Below are positions 61,201-64,000 of a stretch of 64,000 nt of DNA, one piece after another. The stretch is from Echinococcus granulosus (taxonomy: Eukaryota; Platyhelminthes; Cestoda; Cyclophyllidea; Taeniidae): positions 22,659 to 86,658 of the forward strand of contig NW_020170460.1 in NCBI RefSeq assembly GCF_000524195.1, written 5' to 3'. The translations under genes were made by a program, and so were the position numbers. Within the stretch, counting starts at the first letter, position 1; every line of letters starts with the position of its first letter. The notes below the pieces were generated by a model. The model ran no database searches, was not told the DNA's origin, and worked only from the letters and a program-made list of their open reading frames with translations.

Positions 61201-64000
61201 ACGGTCGCTGGGTGTACACAGGCTCTCGGTTCTGTAGGTAGTGTGGTGAGAGTTCAAAAGAGATTGCCAGACATTATCAATAATGCTACTTAGGAACACA
61301 GATAACTGAGGCGGTAATACAGGTGGGAAAAGTCCTCTTATTCATCTTACAATTCATTAAATCCCGATCCATTCAATCATTTACCCAAATCCAAGTTTAG
61401 TGAACCATCCACCCGGTGATTTATTACTTCAGCCACCATTTCTTCATTATTTCGTTTATTTGCTCACCCATCCCGCAATTTATCCCTCTCCCATTCAACT
61501 ACTCATCCATCAAACCATACATTTATTACTCATGCAAAATCTACTAAAATATTCCTTCATTCATCTTTTCATTCACTTATTCACTGGACTTGCTATTTAT
61601 ACGTCTATTCACATATTTCATCATCTATCCTGGATCTATTCACAATTTTTAGATAAATTATCTTTTCTGGAAACAATTGTTTATCTGCTTATGTAACTTA
61701 CCCTTCACCAGCTAATTAATCTATGCATTCCTTCGCTCTTTCATCAATCCTTCGCTCCTTCTTAGATCCATCTCTTCATCAACGTAGGCACTCATCCACA
61801 CAACTATTCAGGCACTGCGACCCATTCGTCCGTCTACGCATCCCACAATCTGCTATCCACCCACTCACTCAACTATCCAGCCGGTTTCCGTCCATCCACC
61901 CAGAATCCTTATACCCACATCCATGATCAATTGTAGATAATGGTAGTTCCAGATCTATTTGTTAATCACTCAGCAAACCAATTCAACCTACCTCATTTGC
62001 AGTGGTAGCTGAAGTACCCCACTTAGATGTAACCAAGACAGAAGTAGCGGCTGCCACAGCAGCTGCAGGAGGTGGAGCAGCAATGTTGTGTGCAAGGATG
62101 CCTCGCAGGAGGGTGTAGTCGTGGAGGCCGACGTGCAGGGGTGAGGTGGGGCGGAGGCGCGCGGAGAGGCGCCAATCGGGAACCGCGTGCTGTCCGCGTC
62201 CTCCGCACAAATTACGTTCCACCACTATGCTGAGTCCGAAGAGCTGCGTCAGTGCCGCAGCCTCAGGCAGAATACAGAAGTCGTTGAAGTGCAGAACACG
62301 CGAGCATTCCACGCTGGCAGCACCTGATGACATTAAAAGAAGAGACGGTGCTTGGAGCGAGTACATATAGCCTTCAGGGGCACTAGATTATAGCCTCTGA
62401 ACCTGTCGTATGTATAGTCTCGATCTAATTTCTGTTTCTCATGATTCAGCACAAAAAAATTGAGTCTGAAATTTCATGAATTCCCCTTTAATTTCACCCA
62501 TACATTCACTCAATTATTTAATCGTTCAACTTTACGTCAGCTTTTGATATTATTCAATCATTCGGCCATCAACCTTTCCTTTAATCATCTACCCATATAC
62601 CGAAACATCCAACCGTTCATTTAAAAGTTATGGATTCAAGACATCCACCTCAAAATTAATCTATCCTTTCATCGTCTATCCAGATGCCCATCTTACAATA
62701 AACATATTCATTCACCCAATTTTCCATCGATTCATCACCTCAACCATCCGGATATGTTTCTCTACTAAACCTCCAATTTCTCATTATTCCATCAGTCCGT
62801 CTACTCACCTGTCCATCTCTATCATTCGTCCATCTTAAAGATACCTTAGAATAGGATGGATTTTAGTCTTCATAACATTTTTATGAAACAACGCAAGCGT
62901 TAGAAACTCAACAAAACATTTCATTCGATACACGTGATTGAGAAGTGATAGTTTACCGGAGAGCTAGATTCGTCTTCGAGACTATTTGTGAAAGGAATCA
63001 TAGCTGGATTCTACCAAGAATCAATGATGCTAACCGTTTAGAAGTATCGGAAAGACAAAAATCAAGTCACTCTGTTTTCGACATCTAACGAAAACAAAAT
63101 TAGTGGTTTCCACAGAGACTCAAAACTAAAGAATGCATACAATATGATGTGAAATCATCACGTCATTTTTAGTCTCAGTTAAAAAGTTTTAAAGCATCGG
63201 GACGTTGTTATGATGACCAGTATAGAAGTGAAGGCACAAGAACTGCAAAGGACGCAGCTCAAAACAAGATAAGGATCATAGAACACAACTACCTTGCGAC
63301 CTCCTTAAAGATTAGGTCTACCTATGAACTCATGCTACCCATGTTTCCAGTTTTGCAGCCCTTTAGAGGTAACCTAGCTGCGGTAGTATAGTGGAAATGA
63401 CTTCGTGACGTTCACTATTCTCTAAGCTACCTGTAACGATGCATCAAAGCAAAAAGTTTAATAAGTGAAAAAAATATGAGAATAAAGATGCTTACTTTGA
63501 AGTCTGCGGAGTTTTAATTATTACGTGGGGGCAAGAATAGAGATCTACTATTAGCTGATAAGCAAGGAACACTTTCATTTGCCCGATCAAATGCGGACTA
63601 TTCAAAGGGTGGAGGTGATTACGCCATAGATACGACTAGGAGTTACAGAACCGGCACAAAAAATACATAACTTTAGATTTTCAATCATCGATTTGTTTTG
63701 CTTTTTCCACAAAAAACAAATCAAGAACGAACCAAACGAGTGTATTTAATTACGCGTAATTGCTACCAATCACCCCTTGGCATCATATTCCACCGCACCA
63801 CCAAAAGCCGAACTTAATTACAAACGCGTGTACACAAGCATTTATGCTGGACTATTAAGTCTTACCGGGATTTAAGCATATCTGCTCTCCATTTAACTGT
63901 TTCCTTAGAGGCAACTACTAATTCTGCTAATAGTGAAGCATTTCCTATGGCAGATGAAGGGGCTTTATCACCTTCCTTCGAGGCAACTACAAAAGTAGCA
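46033..64000 (-). CDS. VPS13D: VPS13D lipid-transfer protein (5' part beyond window)
   Basis: VPS13D is a rod-shaped bridge that moves lipids between membranes and is needed for mitochondrial shape and clearance. I could chain 27 exons without a phase break into about 2722 residues. From the 5' side they start with 63866-64000 (cut by the window), 61992-62382, 60979-61231, 60342-60696, 59121-59283, 58383-58601 and 57903-58098; the remainder are given in the sub-features. The stop is TAG 46033-46035. An internal UBA domain (exon 57391-57602) separates VPS13D from VPS13A/B/C. Human VPS13D has 4388 residues, so roughly 1700 residues, including the chorein N-terminus, lie outside. All introns are GT-AG except one GC-AG. 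The 100-N gap falls in an intron, and the flanking exons join in phase without needing an exon in the gap. Confidence 0.92.
47990..48190 (+). repeat. Degenerate GGAT array in a VPS13D intron
   Basis: Imperfect units such as GGATGGATC, GGATGGATACGG, GGTTGGATGGAGGATGGG and GAATGGGATG fill much of the intron 47945-48421. A further short array lies in the next intron (48661-48783). Confidence 0.7.
49290..54091 (-). other. VPS13D: VPS13D adaptor-binding (VAB/SHR-BD) region
   Basis: Exons 53602-54091, 53344-53529, 52974-53263, 52245-52905, 51512-51704, 50832-51189 and the single large exon 49290-50759 (1470 bases) encode the beta-rich adaptor-binding region. Markers are LRIVNLLPCDLTYFIDG, CWLINHSGLPLVFAA, LPFHWPRQDLDQLLCFRALI with WSGGVQIDKP, and IENCSPVALYYQQ. 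In the family this region recruits organelle adaptors through short Pro-x-Pro motifs. The exon 52245-52905 has a poly-Gly insert. The acceptor at 51705 was chosen over a nearer AG because it keeps the frame. Confidence 0.85.
54388..54487. other. Assembly gap of 100 N
   Basis: A run of exactly 100 N, the usual placeholder for a gap of unknown size, lies in the VPS13D intron between the exons 53602-54091 and 54836-55085. Flanking intron sequence is AT-rich. The exon phases on both sides match directly. Confidence 0.99.
54836..57301 (-). other. VPS13D: VPS13D rod after the UBA
   Basis: Exons 57223-57301, 56593-56710, 56364-56434, 55701-55905 and 54836-55085. Typical VPS13 motifs are present: LCLIDDCMDADVPLAEVTI, then LNWNLTGWAVGRAMGQL with KYYNRDLSALEPAIEPF, and VNLTVALVRLIQLVIQK. 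The segment FVPFCLANQTGEALRF introduces the transition to the adaptor-binding domain. The exon 56364-56434 ends at a non-obvious donor (CATT|GTACAT), chosen because it alone keeps the frame into the next exon. Confidence 0.8.
57391..57602 (-). other. VPS13D: VPS13D UBA domain exon
   Basis: This exon begins with a ubiquitin-associated domain: HSIAKLVEMGFSTRKAAQAL followed by RATGGRLDKAIFVLV. The MGF loop and the second-helix alanines are the UBA signature. In human VPS13D the UBA binds ubiquitin, preferring K63 chains. The UBA is the feature that identifies this paralogue. The rest of the exon (VVLWLRSFIDHLTPYASNIN) returns to rod sequence. Confidence 0.9.
61320..61930 (+). repeat. Degenerate CATCCATTC array in a VPS13D intron
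   Basis: About 600 bases of imperfect TTCATC, CCATTCA, TTTATTCAC and CCATCCACCC units occupy the intron 61232-61991. The plus strand carries the pyrimidine-rich version. Unit length is irregular and there is no clean periodicity. Confidence 0.7.
62480..62850 (+). repeat. Degenerate CATTCA/CATCC array in a VPS13D intron
   Basis: Another array of the same style (CATTCACTCAATT, CATCTACCC, TTCGTCCATC) lies in the intron 62383-63865. The rest of that intron, 62850-63865, is AT-rich with no exon that I can support. Confidence 0.65.

Larger units (their letters stand above)
57603..64000 (-). other. VPS13D: VPS13D central rod, exons 1-7 of the visible part
   Basis: Exons 63866-64000, 61992-62382, 60979-61231, 60342-60696, 59121-59283, 58383-58601 and 57903-58098 encode the part of the rod before the UBA. 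Recognisable elements are YMYSLQAPSLLLMSSG followed by VLHFNDFCI, DYTLLRGILAHNI in the 61992-62382 exon, and ALAFTFDLEDVSIYL in the next. DTRFESA joins NCAEPQN across the junction 60979/60696. Low-complexity inserts occur: an Ala/Pro run, a His/Asp run (QQHHHDDKT) and a Gln run (QEQQQQAVPQ). The acceptor of the 62382 exon was chosen because only it joins the last exon of the window in frame. Confidence 0.75.

Noticed and set aside
63497..63550. Minus-strand stretch resembling a VPS13 segment with a GTAAGC donor
   Set aside because: Its exit phase does not fit the 61992-62382 exon as modelled, and its entry does not fit the 63866-64000 exon, whereas those two join directly in frame.
1..64000. 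tRNA, rRNA and CRISPR-like structures
   Set aside because: No tRNA B-box with a matching A-box and cloverleaf, no rRNA-like sequence and no regularly spaced repeats were seen on reading; a covariance-model scan was not possible.

Overview
The window is nuclear DNA from a metazoan. Genes are split by introns with GT..AG borders, poly(A) signals are AATAAA-type, introns range from about 50 bases to 7 kb, and the proteins are clearly animal (MYPT1, SYAP1, NHP2, VPS13D, RBM18). Three things suggest a parasitic flatworm, most likely a tapeworm: the divergence of these proteins, the many degenerate TCATCCATTC-type arrays inside introns, and a decayed Ty3/gypsy element. This assignment is inference; nothing in the sequence proves it. 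A run of exactly 100 N at 54388-54487 marks a draft-assembly gap.

Layout. From 1 to 13157 gene content is low. This region holds a strongly G-over-C-skewed stretch (the first 2 kb especially), a probable last coding exon of an unrecognised gene (2018-2525), a three-copy diverged repeat family (about 3205-5365, 5960-6510 and 8627-10110), and a few isolated exon-like segments I cannot assign. From 13158 to 17046 lies RBM18 (+, three exons), with an unidentified gene on the opposite strand inside its second intron (15682-16556). From 17580 to 38742 lies a complete MYPT1/PPP1R12A-type myosin phosphatase targeting subunit (-, 19 exons, 920 codons, all splice phases consistent). From 39294 to 41576 lies SYAP1/Sap47 (+, eight exons, 342 residues). 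From 41836 to 42300 lies intronless NHP2 (-). From about 42690 to 44420 is a broken Ty3/gypsy RNase H-integrase remnant. From 46033 to the window end is VPS13D (-, 27 visible exons, about 2722 residues). Its 5' part, including the chorein N-terminus, lies beyond the window.

Arrangement. MYPT1 and SYAP1 start head to head with 551 bases between their ATGs, so they may share a promoter region. SYAP1 and NHP2 converge, and their poly(A) signals on opposite strands lie 19 bases apart, so the two 3' ends probably touch or overlap. RBM18 and MYPT1 also converge, 533 bases apart. The proteins serve separate functions: actomyosin phosphatase targeting, a BSD-domain signalling or synaptic protein, H/ACA snoRNP assembly, bridge-type lipid transfer, and RNA binding. 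Nothing suggests an operon-like functional unit.

Most exon models come from reading each strand in frame and checking that donor, acceptor and phase agree. They are predictions without transcript support.
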